Both the position numbers and the translations under genes were made by a program. From NCBI RefSeq assembly GCF_001424645.1, contig NZ_LMQR01000001.1:2166149-2230148 (forward strand): a DNA stretch of 64,000 bases. The letters run 5' to 3'. Below are positions 1-8,162 of the stretch, in pieces (position 1 is the stretch's first letter; every line of letters starts with the position of its first letter). This stretch comes from Frigoribacterium sp. Leaf415. GTDB lineage: Bacteria; Actinomycetota; Actinomycetes; Actinomycetales; Microbacteriaceae. Below the pieces are notes generated by a model. That model searched no databases. It worked only from the letters and a program-made list of their open reading frames with translations, and was not told the origin of the DNA.

Positions 1-502
1 ACCAGCCGCGAGCCTGGGCGAGCCCGAGGTAGGCCGAGGTCGACGAGACGATGCGCTCGTAGTAGTCGGCGTAGTAGTGGTGTGCCGGGTGGTCGGGTGA
101 GGTGGCCTCGGCCGACGCCGTGATGAACAGCGAGATGACGACGGGCACGTCGACGTTGTACTCGGCGAGCGCGACGAGCTCGTCGACCCTCATGCCCCCG
201 TCGTCGTCGAAGTGGCGTCGCAGTCGTTCGTCGCGCCGACGGAGCACGGCCATCAGCAGCTCGTCCTTCGTCGGGAAGTAGTGCATGAGCGACTGGTGCG
301 AGACGCCGCACTGTCGTGCGATCTCGCGCAGGGTGGCGCCGTGGAACCCGACCTTGCCGAACACCGGCAGGGCGGCGTCGAGGATCGCCTCGCGCTTGGC
401 GATGCCCTTGCGGTACCGACCGGGTTCGCGCACCACGCCGACCGGCGGGACGTCGGTGACGTCGGCGCGGGTCGTGTCGGGCTCGGAGGCGGGGGCGTCC
501 AT
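1..502 (-). CDS. TetR-family transcriptional regulator, truncated by the window edge
   Basis: The reading frame starts at the ATG at 502 and runs off the left end of the window, leaving about 167 residues. After a polar N-terminal extension of about 30 residues there is a typical TetR helix-turn-helix (KREAILDAAL, then GFHGATLREIA, CGVSHQSLMHYF and the PTKDELLMAVL stretch, roughly residues 37-85). The rest is the start of the helical ligand-binding domain. A TAGGCT box lies 7 nt before the start codon (510-515), suggesting leaderless transcription. It is divergent from the MFS exporter at 590, its most likely target; the ligand cannot be read from the sequence. Confidence 0.9.
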   Translation of the reverse strand, partial: MDAPASEPDTTRADVTDVPPVGVVREPGRYRKGIAKREAILDAALPVFGKVGFHGATLREIARQCGVSHQSLMHYFPTKDELLMAVLRRRDERLRRHFDDDGGMRVDELVALAEYNVDVPVVISLFITASAEATSPDHPAHHYYADYYERIVSSTSAYLGLAQARGW

Positions 503-589
503 CGGGGCCAGCCTAGGTCGTCCCCCGCGCGGATGACGACGCCTCAGGACGAGGCGTCCGCACACGGTGCGTCGGCATAGAGTTCAGCG

Positions 590-1837
590 GTGCCGTGGTC
601 GCTGCTGAGAACGCCTGCCTTCCGGGCCCTCTGGGTCGGGCGCCTGTTCTCGTGGGTGGGCAGCGGCTTCGCGCCCCTCGCCATCGTCTTCGCGGCCATC
701 GACCTGGGGGCCGACGCGGTCGACCTCGGGCTCGTGGTCGTCGCCCGGTCGGTGCCCAACATCGCCCTGGTGCTGGTCGGCGGGGCCCTCGCGGACCGTT
801 TCTCGAAGCGCACCGTCGCGATCGCCTCGTCGTGGCTGTCGGCGGCGTCGCTCGTCGTGGCGGCCACCCTCATGCTGACGCAGACCGAGACGTTGCCCAC
901 CCTCGCGGCGGTCGGCGCGGTGAACGGCGCCGCGGCCGCCTTCTTCGGCCCCGCGACGAGCGCCCTGCTGCGCGAGACCGTGCCCGACGATCGCCTCCGG
1001 GACGCGACGGTGCTCAGCCGGGTCGGCATGAACGTCGGATTGGTGATCGGGACGGCGGTGGGCGGCGCGGTGGTCGCGACCGCCGGGTCGGGCGTGGCGC
1101 TGGCCGTCGGGGCGGTCGTCTTCGTGGTCGCGGCGGTCGTGTTCGTGGGGCTGCCTCGGGACGGTGCCCGCGCCTCCGGAGGGACGTCGGTGCTCGAGGA
1201 CCTCGGCAGCGGGCTCGGCTTCGTCTGGCGCACGCGCTGGCTGGTCGCCACCGCGGCACTGGCCTTCACGTTCCAGTTCGCCTTCGCCGGCGGGGTGCAG
1301 GTGGTGGGCCCGCTCGTGGCCGACCAGTCGTTCGGACGGCTGCTCTGGGGGTTCGCGGGTGCCCTGCAGACCCTCGGCCTGATCGTCGGGGCGTACTGGG
1401 CCGGCGCCCTGCGAGGACGGCTTCGCCTCTGGGCGGCCTGCCTCGGAGCCGCGGCGCTCGCTCTGCCGCTCGTGTTGCTGTCGTTCGCCTACGGCACCGA
1501 CCCGGTCGTGTTCGACCCGCTGCACTGGTTCTTCTGGATCAGCCTCGGCCTCTTCGCCGCCAGCGTGGGGCTCGAGATCTTCACGGTGCCGCTCGACGTG
1601 GTCGTCCAACGGCAGGTGCCGGGGGCCTACCTGGGTCGCGTCTTCTCGTGCCTGACGTTGGCGTCGTTGGCCGGCGTGCCGGTCGGCGAGGTCGTCGTCG
1701 GACCGCTCACCGAACTCATCGGCACCCCGGCGTCGCTCGCCGCCCTGGCCGGCCTCGTGGTCGCCGTCGCGGTGGCCGTGGCACTCAGCTCACGGGTGCG
1801 ACGGGTCGACGCCGGCCAGGAGGCGCGGGTCAGCTGA
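590..1837 (+). CDS. MFS transporter (probable exporter, EntS/MFS_3-like)
   Basis: A 415-residue, very hydrophobic protein with about 12 membrane segments. It has the MFS loop signature between helices 2 and 3 (GGALADRFSKR, about residues 64-74) and a short polar C-terminus. Its length and pattern fit the enterobactin-exporter-like MFS_3 group of drug or siderophore exporters; the substrate is unknown. The GTG start at 590 follows a TAGAGT box by 6 nt, consistent with a leaderless transcript. The divergent TetR gene probably controls it. The last codons contain one copy of the dispersed AGGAGGCGCG word (from 1818), encoding part of the tail QEARVS. The 3' end overlaps the convergent small gene by 8 bp. 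Confidence 0.88.
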   Translation: MPWSLLRTPAFRALWVGRLFSWVGSGFAPLAIVFAAIDLGADAVDLGLVVVARSVPNIALVLVGGALADRFSKRTVAIASSWLSAASLVVAATLMLTQTETLPTLAAVGAVNGAAAAFFGPATSALLRETVPDDRLRDATVLSRVGMNVGLVIGTAVGGAVVATAGSGVALAVGAVVFVVAAVVFVGLPRDGARASGGTSVLEDLGSGLGFVWRTRWLVATAALAFTFQFAFAGGVQVVGPLVADQSFGRLLWGFAGALQTLGLIVGAYWAGALRGRLRLWAACLGAAALALPLVLLSFAYGTDPVVFDPLHWFFWISLGLFAASVGLEIFTVPLDVVVQRQVPGAYLGRVFSCLTLASLAGVPVGEVVVGPLTELIGTPASLAALAGLVVAVAVAVALSSRVRRVDAGQEARVS

Positions 1838-2066
1838 AGTCGCCGCGCTCGATGGCCTCGGCGTACTTGCGGACGTCCGGGCCGGGCTCGTAGTCGATGA
1901 AGCGGTCCTTGACGGCGTCGTTGATCGCCTTGAAGGACTCCTCCCACGACTCGCCCGAGTGGGCGGCGGCGGCGTCGCGGACGGCGTCGCGCAGGACGTT
2001 GTCGGCGTCGGTCAGGATCTTGTCGCGGGCTTCGTCGTTCCAGCGAACGTCGTTCAGGTCGGCCAT
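1830..2066 (-). CDS. Small conserved hypothetical acidic protein (78 aa)
   Basis: A soluble, acidic, probably helical protein rich in Asp and Ala (start MADLNDVRWNDEARDKIL). No domain is recognised. A good ribosome binding site (GAGGAGAACACC) precedes the ATG at 2066, which supports it as a real gene. It lies 49 bp downstream of the DUF2945 gene on the same strand, so the two may be co-transcribed. Its end overlaps the convergent MFS gene by 8 bp. Function unknown. Confidence 0.75.
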   Translation of the reverse strand: MADLNDVRWNDEARDKILTDADNVLRDAVRDAAAAHSGESWEESFKAINDAVKDRFIDYEPGPDVRKYAEAIERGDFS

Positions 2067-2115
2067 GGTGTTCTCCTCGTGGGGTGGGGCGGTGGTGGGT
2101 GGGGTGCGGCTGGTG

Positions 2116-2325
2116 CTACTTCTTCTTCGGGCTCAACGACGAGCCCTTGTGGGCGGCCTTCGCCCCGCTCTTGTCGCTCTCGACGACGAAGTAGGGCTCG
2201 TCGTCCGAGGCCTTGAACTTCTGCCCGTCGAGCTGGAACTCCTTCACGCGCTTCTCCACGACCGTGCCGTGGGTCTCGCCCTGGGGGGTGTTCCAGGTGA
2301 CGTGGTCTCCCTTGCTGAACGACAT
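2116..2325 (-). CDS. DUF2945 (hypervirulence-associated TUDOR-like) small protein
   Basis: A 69-residue basic protein beginning MSFSKGDHVTWNTPQGETHG, with a C-terminal Lys/Ser-rich tail ending SPKKK. The pattern G(D)xVxWxTPQGxxxGxV is characteristic of DUF2945, a small SH3/Tudor-like barrel of unknown role that is common in soil bacteria. The ribosome binding site AAGGAGG lies inside a copy of the dispersed AGGAGGCGCG word, directly before the ATG at 2325. A longer upstream reading frame exists but has no comparable start signal and the motif begins at this Met. Confidence 0.85.
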   Translation of the reverse strand: MSFSKGDHVTWNTPQGETHGTVVEKRVKEFQLDGQKFKASDDEPYFVVESDKSGAKAAHKGSSLSPKKK

Positions 2326-2458
2326 CGCGCCTCCTTGGTGTGTCGGTCCGTCCGTCGGCGTCCGGTGCCGCGCGGTGGTGGCGTGGACGGTACCCCGCTC
2401 GCGCCGACCCACCACCCAGCGTGGCGGGGTACAGGTCGGACGCCGCGACCCGTCGGGC

Positions 2459-2908
2459 TCAGCCGGTGAGGACGGCGAGCGCCGCGGCGAGCCGACGAGC
2501 CCTGGTCTCGGAGGTCTTCGCCGCTCCGATCGGTTCGACCAGGGCGCGCTGCCGGCTGAAGGACAGGGACTCGTAGGAGGCGCGGGCCGCGTCGTCCGCG
2601 TCGAGTGCCTCGCGCAGGTCCGCCGGCACCTCGACGACCCGCGGCTCGGTGTCGAGGGCCAGTGTGACCTCGACGTCCTGCCCGCCCACGACGCCCGACC
2701 CCGCCCGGTGCTCGGCACTGACGGGGATCAGGAACCGCCCGCCCATGCTCGCGACCGTGCTGCGGTAGGTGTACCCCTCGACCGTGACGACGACCGCCGG
2801 CTTCTTCCCCGAGGCGAGGGACTCGACGGCCTCGGGCGGCACGACGATGCCCGTCGCGTTCGTCCGAGCTTCGGCGATCGTGGTGCGGAACGTCACGGGT
2901 TCGGTCAT
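2459..2908 (-). CDS. DUF1905 / YdeI-OmpD-associated family protein
   Basis: A 149-residue protein. The N-terminal two thirds resembles the DUF1905 beta-barrel (TVASMGGRFLIPVSAEHRA, then VEVTLALDTEPR). The C-terminal helical part (PADLREALDADDAARASYESLSFSRQ) matches the YdeI-type bacteriocin-protection tail. Members are small cytoplasmic proteins without a settled biochemical role. The ATG at 2908 is preceded by TAGCAT 6 nt upstream (2915-2920), suggesting leaderless transcription. One AGGAGGCGCG word lies antisense within the gene at 2575. Confidence 0.82.
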   Translation of the reverse strand: MTEPVTFRTTIAEARTNATGIVVPPEAVESLASGKKPAVVVTVEGYTYRSTVASMGGRFLIPVSAEHRAGSGVVGGQDVEVTLALDTEPRVVEVPADLREALDADDAARASYESLSFSRQRALVEPIGAAKTSETRARRLAAALAVLTG

Positions 2909-2956
2909 GCCCGGATGCTAGCGAGCCGCCACCGCCGGCACCACCACCGGCGCCGC

Positions 2957-3721
2957 TCAGACCGAGAAGCCGCCGTCGGCCTTGAGCAGTTGGCCCGAGA
3001 TCCAGCGACCCTCGGGCGACAGCAGGAAGCGCACGACCCGTCCGATGTCGGCGGGCGTGCCGAGGCGCCCGGTCGGTTGACGCTCGGTGCCGCTGGCGCG
3101 GATGGCATCGTCCATCCACCCCGTGTCGATCGGGCCGGGATTCAGCGCGTTCGACGAGACGCCCAGGTGCCCGAGCTCACGCGCCGCCGCGACGACGAGC
3201 CGGTCGAGGGCGCCCTTGCTCGACCCGTAGGGCAGGTTGTGGACGACGTGGTCGCTCGTGAGGGCGACGATGCGGGCGCCGTCGTCGAGCCGGTCGACCG
3301 GGGGCAACTGCTCGGCGAAGGCCTTGATCGCGAGCCATGCCGCACGCACGTTGACCGCGTAGTGCGCGTCCCAGCTCTCGAGCGTCGTGTCGAGGATCGA
3401 CGAGTCGACGCTGTGCGAGTGCGACAGAACGAGTGCCGTCACCGGCCCCAGGTCGTCGTTCACCGCCCCGAGGAGGCGCGCGGGAGTCCCCGGGTCCCCC
3501 AGATCCGCCGGGTACACGGCCACGCGCGCACCCGTGGCCTCGAGCTCGCCGACGAGCGAGTCCACGTCGACGGCCTTGAGACCCCAGGGCATGGCGGCGT
3601 CGTAACCGTCCCAGGTGGTCAGGGCGAGGTCCCACCCGTCGGCGGCGAGCTCGTGGGCGATGCCGTTCGCGATCGAGTTCGTGCGGCCGGCACCGGTGAG
3701 CAGACAGATGTTCTTCGACAT
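2957..3721 (-). CDS. SDR-family NAD(P)-dependent oxidoreductase
   Basis: A 254-residue short-chain dehydrogenase with a Rossmann fold. It has a TGAGRTNSIA cofactor loop at the N-terminus, a catalytic YGSSK (Y-x-x-x-K) in the middle, an NPGPIDT segment, and a C-terminal GQLLKADGGF typical of the family. The substrate is unknown. The frame could begin six codons earlier at 3739, but AAGGAGACCTAC sits exactly upstream of the ATG at 3721, which is preferred. It appears monocistronic, between the DUF1905 gene and the LysR-like gene on the same strand. Confidence 0.88.
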   Translation of the reverse strand: MSKNICLLTGAGRTNSIANGIAHELAADGWDLALTTWDGYDAAMPWGLKAVDVDSLVGELEATGARVAVYPADLGDPGTPARLLGAVNDDLGPVTALVLSHSHSVDSSILDTTLESWDAHYAVNVRAAWLAIKAFAEQLPPVDRLDDGARIVALTSDHVVHNLPYGSSKGALDRLVVAAARELGHLGVSSNALNPGPIDTGWMDDAIRASGTERQPTGRLGTPADIGRVVRFLLSPEGRWISGQLLKADGGFSV

Positions 3722-3790
3722 GTAGGTCTCCTTCGACATCCGCTCAGCTTGTCAGACCCATCGGCGCCGGAGGGGTCGGCGCGAGAGGGG

Positions 3791-4516
3791 TCAGCGCCCT
3801 CGGCGGGGTCGACTGCGGCCCGTGCCGCGCTGCGGCCCACGGCCCTTCGGCGGCGTGCGCTTCGGCTTCGCCCCGCGCGGGTCGGGAGCCGACCCCTTGC
3901 GGGCCGTGGCCTCCTGCCCGGGTTCGTCGCGCCTCCTCGATCGCGAGCTGCGGGCCGTGCGGCCCCGCACGACGCCGATGAAGTCGTCGAGGTCGTCGGT
4001 GAGCTCGCCCTCGGGCCAGACCAGCGCGATCGTGGTCGACGGCAGGTCGGCGACGTAGCGGTAGGTCACCTCTTTGCGGGCGTGCAGCCGGGCGAGGGAC
4101 TGCGGCATGACGGCGACGCCGGCCCCGGTCGCGACGACGGCGACGGCATCGGCGAGCGAGAGGGACGGGTCGAGGTCGTGCCGGTGCTCGTCGGCGAACG
4201 CGGCGGCCTCGACCTCGTCCTCGACGCCGGCCGCGGTGACGGCGTGGTCCTTCGGCACGACGACGACGGCTCGCTCGTCGTAGAGGCGGATGACCGACAA
4301 CCCCTCGACCTCGATCGGCAGGCGGGCCAGGACCATGTCCACCCGCTCGTCGCCCCGGGCGTCGTCGAGGGCGGGCACCGCGTCCGCGTCGGCGAGCGGC
4401 ACGAAGGCCAGCGGGGTCTCGGGGCGGCGTTCCTCCCAGAGCCTCGACCACTTCGACAGGGTCACGCCGGGCACGACCCCGATGCGGAACGGGGCGCGGG
4501 TCGGCTCGGTCGTCAT
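3791..4516 (-). CDS. LysR-type substrate-binding-domain protein lacking a helix-turn-helix
   Basis: A 241-residue protein that begins directly with a LysR-type effector domain (FRIGVVPGVTLSKWSRLWEE). It contains the usual hydrophobic strands such as GAGVAVMPQSLARL. There is no N-terminal DNA-binding domain. The last 45 residues are a basic, low-complexity tail rich in Arg, Lys, Pro and Gly, which might contact nucleic acid. The ATG at 4516 lies 6 nt after a TACCCT box, so the transcript is probably leaderless. It is divergent from the DUF5997 gene with only 33 bp between the two start codons, suggesting a functional partnership. Confidence 0.85.
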   Translation of the reverse strand: MTTEPTRAPFRIGVVPGVTLSKWSRLWEERRPETPLAFVPLADADAVPALDDARGDERVDMVLARLPIEVEGLSVIRLYDERAVVVVPKDHAVTAAGVEDEVEAAAFADEHRHDLDPSLSLADAVAVVATGAGVAVMPQSLARLHARKEVTYRYVADLPSTTIALVWPEGELTDDLDDFIGVVRGRTARSSRSRRRDEPGQEATARKGSAPDPRGAKPKRTPPKGRGPQRGTGRSRPRRGR

Positions 4517-4522
4517 GGGTCG

Positions 4523-4543
4523 AGGGTATCGGCCCGGTACCCT
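4523..4543. promoter_or_regulatory. Symmetrical divergent leaderless promoter pair
   Basis: Each strand carries TACCCT exactly 6 nt before an ATG: on the plus strand at 4538-4543 (ATG at 4550) and on the minus strand at 4528-4523 (ATG at 4516). Both boxes fit the actinobacterial -10 consensus TANNNT, so transcription would start at or next to each ATG. The two RNA polymerase sites would overlap within 33 bp, so firing of one probably excludes the other. Confidence 0.6.
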
Positions 4544-4549
4544 GGGCAG

Positions 4550-4987
4550 ATGACCTCCGACGCGCCGTCCGGCAAGCAGCCGCAGACCCTCAAGCCCTTC
4601 ACGGCCGCCAAGAAGCTCGGCGTGTACCTGCCGGCCACGCCCGCCGAGTTCCAGGCCGCCCCCGTCACGCGCGAGGCCTTCGCCGAGCTCAGCACGAACC
4701 CGCCCGAGTGGCTGTCCGAGCTGCGCCGCACCGGTCCCCACCCGCGGCCCGTCGTCGCCCAGAAGCTCGGCATCTCGACCTCGGGCCTCGCCCGGGCCGG
4801 CGTCGATGACGTCATGACCACCGACGAGATCCACGCCCTGCTCGACGAGATGCCCGACTGGCTGCGCACCGAACGCGGCATCCACGCCGACGTGCGCGAA
4901 GAAGAACTGCGCGTCAAAGAGCGCAACGCCGGTCGCGAGGTCCTCCGCAAAGAGCGCGAGGCGAAAGAAGCCGCCGAAGGGCACTGA
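4550..4987 (+). CDS. DUF5997 family protein
   Basis: A 145-residue highly charged protein. It includes a small helix-rich region (RPVVAQKLGISTSGLARAGV, about residues 65-84) resembling a DNA-binding or oligomerisation helix pair, then a charged C-terminal helix ending in KEREAKEAAEGH. The family is found in actinobacteria next to LysR-type substrate-binding proteins without a helix-turn-helix, exactly as here. One hypothesis is that DUF5997 supplies the DNA contact that the LysR-like partner lacks. The start is fixed by the TACCCT box 6 nt upstream. Confidence 0.8.
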   Translation: MTSDAPSGKQPQTLKPFTAAKKLGVYLPATPAEFQAAPVTREAFAELSTNPPEWLSELRRTGPHPRPVVAQKLGISTSGLARAGVDDVMTTDEIHALLDEMPDWLRTERGIHADVREEELRVKERNAGREVLRKEREAKEAAEGH

Positions 4988-5014
4988 CCCCCGCCCTGCG
5001 CTACCGTCGGCGAC

Positions 5015-5929
5015 ATGTCCTTCAACGACGACGCGCGCCTCGACGGCAGCAAGGTCAAGCGGCGCGGTCGCGGTCGCACGGTGGGTGTCGCCGGCGGCGG
5101 CATCGGCATCGGCATCGGCATCGTCGGCCTCATCGCCGTCTTCCTCATCAGCCAGGCCACCGGCGTCGACGTGTCGGGGCTGCTCGGCGGCGGCATGGCC
5201 GGCGGTGGCGCCCAGCCGGTCAGCGAAGGCGACCTGTCCTCCGAGTGCACCACCGGCGCGCAGGCCAATGACAGCGTCGACTGCCGCATGGTCGGTGCGG
5301 CCGACTCGCTCGACGCGTACTGGGCCGCCGAGGCACCCGCCCTCGGCGTCACCGACTACCGCACCCCCGACTTCTTCCTCTTCAGCGGTTCGACCGACAC
5401 CGGCTGCGGCGGCGCGACGAGCGCCACGGGCCCGTTCTACTGCCCGCCCGACGAGGCCCTCTTCGTCGACACCGACTTCTTCGAGCAGCTGCGGTCGCAG
5501 TTCGGGGCCAGCGGCGGCCCCCTCGCCCAGATGTACGTCGTCGGCCACGAGTGGGGCCACCACGTCCAGCAGCTGACCGGGGCCTTCGACCGCGCCGATC
5601 GCAGCGGCACGGGGCCGGGCTCCGACACCATCCGGCTCGAGGTGCAGGCCGACTGCTACGCCGGCGCCTGGGTCGGCGCGGCCTCCACCGTGCAGGACGC
5701 GAACGGCACCACGTTCCTCGAGCCCGTGACCGACCAGCAGGTCGCCGACGCGCTCGACGCGGCGGCGGCGGTGGGCGACGACCGCATCCAGTCCGCGAGC
5801 GGCGGCCAGGTCGATCCCGACACCTGGACGCACGGCTCGGCCGAGCAGCGCCAGAGGTGGTTCGAGACCGGCCGCAGCCAGGGCGCGACGGCCTGCGACA
5901 CGTTCTCGGTGCCGACCGGCCAGCTCTGA
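5015..5929 (+). CDS. Neutral zinc metallopeptidase (YpfJ family), membrane-anchored
   Basis: A 304-residue protein with a short basic N-terminus, a glycine-rich transmembrane segment (about residues 27-50) and an extracellular catalytic domain. The zinc-binding HExxH appears as VVGHEWGHHVQ near residue 178, with a downstream conserved stretch LEVQADCYAGAW that supplies the remaining zinc-site residues. This is the pattern of the putative neutral zinc metallopeptidase family (PF04228). Substrates are not known. TACCGT lies 7 nt before the ATG, suggesting leaderless expression. Confidence 0.9.
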   Translation: MSFNDDARLDGSKVKRRGRGRTVGVAGGGIGIGIGIVGLIAVFLISQATGVDVSGLLGGGMAGGGAQPVSEGDLSSECTTGAQANDSVDCRMVGAADSLDAYWAAEAPALGVTDYRTPDFFLFSGSTDTGCGGATSATGPFYCPPDEALFVDTDFFEQLRSQFGASGGPLAQMYVVGHEWGHHVQQLTGAFDRADRSGTGPGSDTIRLEVQADCYAGAWVGAASTVQDANGTTFLEPVTDQQVADALDAAAAVGDDRIQSASGGQVDPDTWTHGSAEQRQRWFETGRSQGATACDTFSVPTGQL

Positions 5930-6098
5930 CGGCGAGGCCGACCCGCGCCTCCTGACCGGGGACACCGCCACCGCCGGCACGACGCGTCCAGGCAACTCGA
6001 AGCGAGCCCGCCGGACGACGACGACCTCGAGGGCGCACAATTCACTCACCCTCGCGACGGCACAGGCGCCGCCGCGACGACAGCAGTGGAGGCGCGTC

Positions 6099-7106
6099 AT
6101 GGCACGACCGGGCAAGGCCATCGAGTTCGACGGGTACGGAGACGTCGCCCAGCTGCACTTCGTCGAGCAGCCGCTGCCGACACCGGCCGACGACGAGGTC
6201 GTCGTCGAGGTCATCTGCGCGGGCCTCAACCACATCGAGAACTTCATCCGGCAGGGAGACTTCGTCGACCGGCTGCCCCTCGACTTCCCGGCCCGTGAGG
6301 GCTCGTGCTTCGCGGGCATCGTGAAGAAGCGCGGCGCGGCGGTGCGCAACTTCTCGGTCGGTGCCGAGGTGATCGGCCACGCGGTCGGCGGTGGCGCGCA
6401 CGCCACCTACATCGCCGTGCCGGCCAGCGCGGTGGTGCCGAAGCCGCAGCACGTCCCGTGGGAGGTCGCCGGAGGGCTCTACCTCGCCGGGGCCACCGCG
6501 TACGACACGGTCCGCAGCCTGCACCTCGGGCCCGACGACGTGGTCGTGATCACAGCGGCGGCGGGTGGTGTCGGCCACATCGAGTGCCAGCTCGCCCTGC
6601 AGCTCGGAGCCAAGGTGATCGGCACCTGCAGCCCGGGCAACCACGACTACCTGCGCTCGATCGGCGTCGTGCCGGTCGACTACGGCGAGGGCCTGCGCGA
6701 GCGCATCGACAAGGCCGCGGGCACCGACCGCCACGTGACGGCGTTCATCGACAACTTCGGCGGGGACAACCCGGCGCTCAGTGCCGACCTCGGCGTGCTG
6801 CCGGCGCGGTTCAGCTCGAGCGAGGACCGCCTCGAGCGCGAGATCCGCTTCATCGGCGCCGAGCGCGACGACACCGAGCCCGCGATGATCCTGTCGGCCC
6901 TGGCGAAGCTCATCGCCGAGAACAAGCTGCGCGTGCTCGTCTCGGGCTTCTACCCGTTCGACTACATCGCCCAGGCGTTCGAGGACCTCGCCGAGCAGCA
7001 CTCGCGCGGCAAGGTCGTCGTGGGCATGCAGCCGGTCGAGACCGGAGCACGGTCGCACTGGTACCTGTCGGGCAAGGCGCGGGCGGTCGCCGAGTCGCTC
7101 GGCTGA
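6099..7106 (+). CDS. Zinc-type/quinone oxidoreductase of the MDR superfamily
   Basis: A 335-residue medium-chain dehydrogenase/reductase. The N-terminal GroES-like domain (AGLNHIENFIRQG) lacks the zinc ligands of alcohol dehydrogenases. The Rossmann domain has ITAAAGGVGHIECQLALQLGAKVIG, as in quinone oxidoreductases. It probably uses NADPH to reduce quinones or other alpha,beta-unsaturated carbonyls. The start ATG is preceded by GTGGAGGCGCGTC, so a copy of the dispersed GGAGGCGCG word (6088-6096) serves as its ribosome binding site. It appears to be a single-gene unit. Confidence 0.88.
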   Translation: MARPGKAIEFDGYGDVAQLHFVEQPLPTPADDEVVVEVICAGLNHIENFIRQGDFVDRLPLDFPAREGSCFAGIVKKRGAAVRNFSVGAEVIGHAVGGGAHATYIAVPASAVVPKPQHVPWEVAGGLYLAGATAYDTVRSLHLGPDDVVVITAAAGGVGHIECQLALQLGAKVIGTCSPGNHDYLRSIGVVPVDYGEGLRERIDKAAGTDRHVTAFIDNFGGDNPALSADLGVLPARFSSSEDRLEREIRFIGAERDDTEPAMILSALAKLIAENKLRVLVSGFYPFDYIAQAFEDLAEQHSRGKVVVGMQPVETGARSHWYLSGKARAVAESLG

Positions 7107-7156
7107 GCCTCCGCCGGCAGAGCGCAGGAGGCGCGGGTCGGCGGACCCGGTCGGCG

Positions 7157-8080
7157 TCAGCGGGGCAGCCGCAGCAACGCCCCCGGAGCCCTGACCGTCG
7201 CCGCGGCCACGTCCATGGCCCGCTCGAGGGCGGCCGGCCAGTAGACCGAGCCGGGTTCGCGCCGCTCGGCGAGCAGCGAGGCGACGATCGACGCGAAGGT
7301 CGCGTCGCCCGCGCCCATCGTGTCGACGACCTCGCCCTCGGCCGACGAGATGCCCCGCGTCACGTCGTTGCCGGCGGTGCCACCCGCCGACGCGGCCAGC
7401 ACCAGGCTCGCCCCGGCCGAGCCGCGGGTCGCGAGCACTCCCCCGGTGCCCGCCGCGAGGAGCGTCTCCTGCCAGTCGTCGAGGGAGCGCCCGGCGACGA
7501 GTTCGGCGTCGTCGTCGCCGATCTTGACGAGCAGGGTCGAGGCCGCGACCCGCTCGAAGCCGGCGGCGAAGTCGGCGATCTGGGCCGCCCCACCGGGCAG
7601 GAACCCCGGCCGCGGGTTCGGGTCGACGACGAGCCGCACGGGGTCGGTGCCGACCACCCGCAGCAGCCGCTCGGTGAGCGGGGCGTCGTCGAACGGGTAC
7701 GAGCTGACGGCGACCACGGGGGCGGCGGCGAGCACGGCGAGCTGTTCGGGCGAGAAGTCGAGACCGCGGGCGACGGCGGCGTCGGTGAAGACGTAGGTCG
7801 GCTCGCCGTCGACCCGCAGCGAGACCGCCCGGCCGGTGCCGAGGGGGTTGATCGTCGCGACGAGTTCGACACCGTGCTCGGCGAGGAAGGCGCGGATCGA
7901 CTCGCCGTCGGCGTCGTCGCCGATCGAGGCGAGCAGCGTCGTGGGGACGCCGAGGCGGCTGAGCCCCACGGCGACGTTGAGGCCGGCCCCGCCGACGTGG
8001 TCGGTCGAGCCGTCGTCGGTGCGGAGTTCGTCGATGAGGGCGTCGCCGAGAACGGCGACCCGACCGTCGGTGGTGTCCAT
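7157..8080 (-). CDS. PfkB-family carbohydrate kinase (fructokinase-like)
   Basis: A 307-residue ribokinase/PfkB-type kinase. The first signature GGAGLNVAVGLSRLG lies near residue 30. The second, containing the catalytic Asp, is DTMGAGDATFASIVASLL near residue 260. It should phosphorylate a sugar such as fructose, ribose or 2-keto-3-deoxygluconate using ATP; the sequence alone does not decide. The start at 8080 has AAAGG six bases upstream and is preferred over an in-frame start 11 codons earlier. It is divergent from the ROK kinase gene, whose start is 82 bp away. Confidence 0.87.
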   Translation of the reverse strand: MDTTDGRVAVLGDALIDELRTDDGSTDHVGGAGLNVAVGLSRLGVPTTLLASIGDDADGESIRAFLAEHGVELVATINPLGTGRAVSLRVDGEPTYVFTDAAVARGLDFSPEQLAVLAAAPVVAVSSYPFDDAPLTERLLRVVGTDPVRLVVDPNPRPGFLPGGAAQIADFAAGFERVAASTLLVKIGDDDAELVAGRSLDDWQETLLAAGTGGVLATRGSAGASLVLAASAGGTAGNDVTRGISSAEGEVVDTMGAGDATFASIVASLLAERREPGSVYWPAALERAMDVAAATVRAPGALLRLPR

Positions 8081-8162
8081 GGGGGTGCCTTTCGTCAGCG
8101 TGCCGGCAGCCACCCTATTCCGGCACGCGGTCGGGTCGCACTCCCCCGCTACGCTGGCCGAC

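Noticed and set aside
2213..4549. Very long plus-strand open frame extending upstream of the DUF5997 gene
   Set aside because: It is antisense to DUF2945, DUF1905, SDR and LysR-like genes; only the last 145 codons (from 4550) have family similarity and start signals.
4517..6406. Long minus-strand open frame continuing upstream of the LysR-like gene
   Set aside because: It runs antisense through DUF5997 and the zinc metallopeptidase; a high-GC shadow without motifs.
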